NCBI GenBank assembly: GCA_030745955.1 | Contig: JASLNQ010000122.1 | Span: forward strand, 1-6,635 | Direction of reading: 5' to 3' | DNA: 6,635 nt | Origin: Dehalococcoidia bacterium | Lineage (GTDB): Bacteria > Chloroflexota > Dehalococcoidia > UBA1151 > UBA1328 | Shown: one piece after another, positions 5,608 to 6,635 of the stretch | Layout of the letters: each line of letters begins with the position of its first letter | Numbering within the stretch: the first letter of the stretch is position 1 | Translations under genes and position numbers: made by a program | The notes under the pieces: generated by a model | The model's database searches: none | Seen by the model: only the letters and a program-made list of their open reading frames with translations | Told to the model about the DNA's origin: nothing

Positions 5608-6615
5608 ATGAAAGCAATCGTCTCCTCCAGATACGGCCCGCCCGATATCCTCAAACTCCGTGATATCGAGAGGCCCGTCCCCGGCGACGGCCAGGTTCTC
5701 ATACGCGTCCACGCCAGCTCTGTTACCCCCATGGACTGGCGCTTCCGCTCCGGCAGCTTCCCCCCTCGCATCTACACCGGCCTCGTCCGCACCAGGTTCC
5801 CCGTCCTGGGCTTCGATGTCGCCGGCGAAATCGAAGCCACCGGCCCCGGCATCCGCCACCTGAAACAGGGTGATCACGTCTACGGCGCCACGCCCCGCGG
5901 TGGCGCACACGCCGAGTACGTCGCCGTGTCCGAGGAAGAGGTCGTCCCGAAGCCCGAGAACATGACCTCTGAAGAGGCCGCCACCGTGCCCTTCTCCGGC
6001 AACACCGCCCTGGCCTACCTCAGAAACCTGGGGGGAATCCAATCGGGACACGAAGTCCTGATCAACGGTGCGTCGGGCGGCACAGGCATCTTCGCCGTCC
6101 AGCTCGCAAAGCACTTCGGCGCAAGCGTCACCGGAGTCTGTAGCACGACCAACCTGGACATGGTGCGCTCTCTTGGGGCGGATGAGATGATCGATTACAC
6201 GAAGGAGGACTTCACCGCGTCCGGCCGGCAGTACGACATCGTCTTCGACGCCGTCGGAAAAACCTCGTTCTCACGCTGCAAACAACTGCTCCGCGCCCAC
6301 GGAACCTACATGGCCACGGTCGCCACCGTCCCACTCCTCCTCCAGATGCTCTGGACCTCCCGTTTCGGCGAAAGGAAAGCGAAGTTCACGCTTCCGGGAC
6401 GCAGCAGGCAGGGCCTGCTCTTCCTCAAGGAGCTCGTCGAGGCCGGCAAGATGAGAACGGTCATCGACAGAACCTACCCCTTGAGCGAAGTTGCTGACGC
6501 CCACAGGTACATGGAAAAAGGCCACGCAAAGGGCAAAGTCGCTGTCACCGTCCACCGCGAACGTGACCTTCACCCCGAAAACGGCGCCAATCGACGTGAT
6601 AGTTTTCCGGAATGA
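5608..6615 (+). CDS. Zinc-independent MDR oxidoreductase, NAD(P)H:quinone reductase-like
   Basis: A 335-residue cytoplasmic enzyme of the medium-chain dehydrogenase/reductase superfamily, quinone oxidoreductase branch. An N-terminal GroES-like domain (MKAIVSSRYGPPDILKLRDI, 1-20; VHASSVTPMDW, 34-44; GFDVAGEI, 68-75) is followed by a Rossmann domain with the nucleotide-binding motif INGASGGTGIFAVQLAK (152-168) and LGADEMIDY (189-197). It ends in GHAKGKVAVTV (305-315), typical of the family, plus a 20-residue polar tail. The cysteine and histidine zinc ligands of alcohol dehydrogenases are absent at the expected places, so it should reduce quinones or activated enones with NAD(P)H; the real substrate is unknown. 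The frame is open further upstream to an ATG at 5545, but homology starts at ATG 5608 and the upstream part overlaps the IS3 relic on the other strand. Nine of 27 Arg codons are AGA/AGG. It ends in TGA. Confidence 0.93.
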   Translation: MKAIVSSRYGPPDILKLRDIERPVPGDGQVLIRVHASSVTPMDWRFRSGSFPPRIYTGLVRTRFPVLGFDVAGEIEATGPGIRHLKQGDHVYGATPRGGAHAEYVAVSEEEVVPKPENMTSEEAATVPFSGNTALAYLRNLGGIQSGHEVLINGASGGTGIFAVQLAKHFGASVTGVCSTTNLDMVRSLGADEMIDYTKEDFTASGRQYDIVFDAVGKTSFSRCKQLLRAHGTYMATVATVPLLLQMLWTSRFGERKAKFTLPGRSRQGLLFLKELVEAGKMRTVIDRTYPLSEVADAHRYMEKGHAKGKVAVTVHRERDLHPENGANRRDSFPE

Positions 6616-6635
6616 ATCCAGCCCCGGAAGAAGAG

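Noticed and set aside
5272..6114. 280-codon minus-strand frame opposite the oxidoreductase
   Set aside because: Glycine/alanine/aspartate-rich antisense shadow of a C-ending-codon gene; no recognisable domain. The C-terminal IS3 signature there is in a different minus-strand frame.

Overview
This is a GC-rich bacterial window (roughly 60 % GC by eye). It holds six protein-coding genes, one of them cut by the left edge, plus a family of palindromic repeats and two transposase remnants. The organism cannot be fixed from sequence alone. Dispersed repeats built on a GACCG(n)AGCGGAG arm, apparently leaderless promoters and stand-alone DUF1445/DUF4392 genes would fit a Chloroflexota-like or actinobacterial genome; this is a guess.

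Layout from left to right: (1) the N-terminal part of a class I SAM-dependent methyltransferase on the minus strand (1-330). (2) A 160-bp palindromic element (391-550). (3) A CoxG-like SRPBCC protein on the minus strand (606-1067), with a TTG start and a good ribosome binding site. (4) Divergent from it, a 12-helix MFS transporter on the plus strand (1192-2454). (5) A 578-bp convergent intergenic region holding two related inverted-repeat elements and a decayed third one (2500-2985). (6) A minus-strand pair: a DUF1445 protein (3969-4769) followed by a DUF4392 D-glutamate cyclase-type protein (3033-3899). (7) A gene-poor stretch (4805-5607) with an IS256-type transposase fragment and the right end of an IS3-type element. 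(8) A quinone-reductase-type MDR oxidoreductase on the plus strand (5608-6615).

The most informative unit is the DUF1445-DUF4392 pair. These are the two domains that animals carry fused in the mitochondrial D-glutamate cyclase DGLUCY. Here they are separate genes in the same order, probably one transcript, which suggests a shared role in D-glutamate/5-oxo-D-proline metabolism. The promoter in front of DUF1445 and the one in front of the oxidoreductase share the same geometry (TGACC-type -35, 17-bp spacer, TAnCnT -10, 6 bp, ATG), which predicts transcripts that begin at the start codon. The remaining genes (methyltransferase, CoxG-like, MFS, oxidoreductase) show no obvious pathway link to one another or to the D-glutamate pair.
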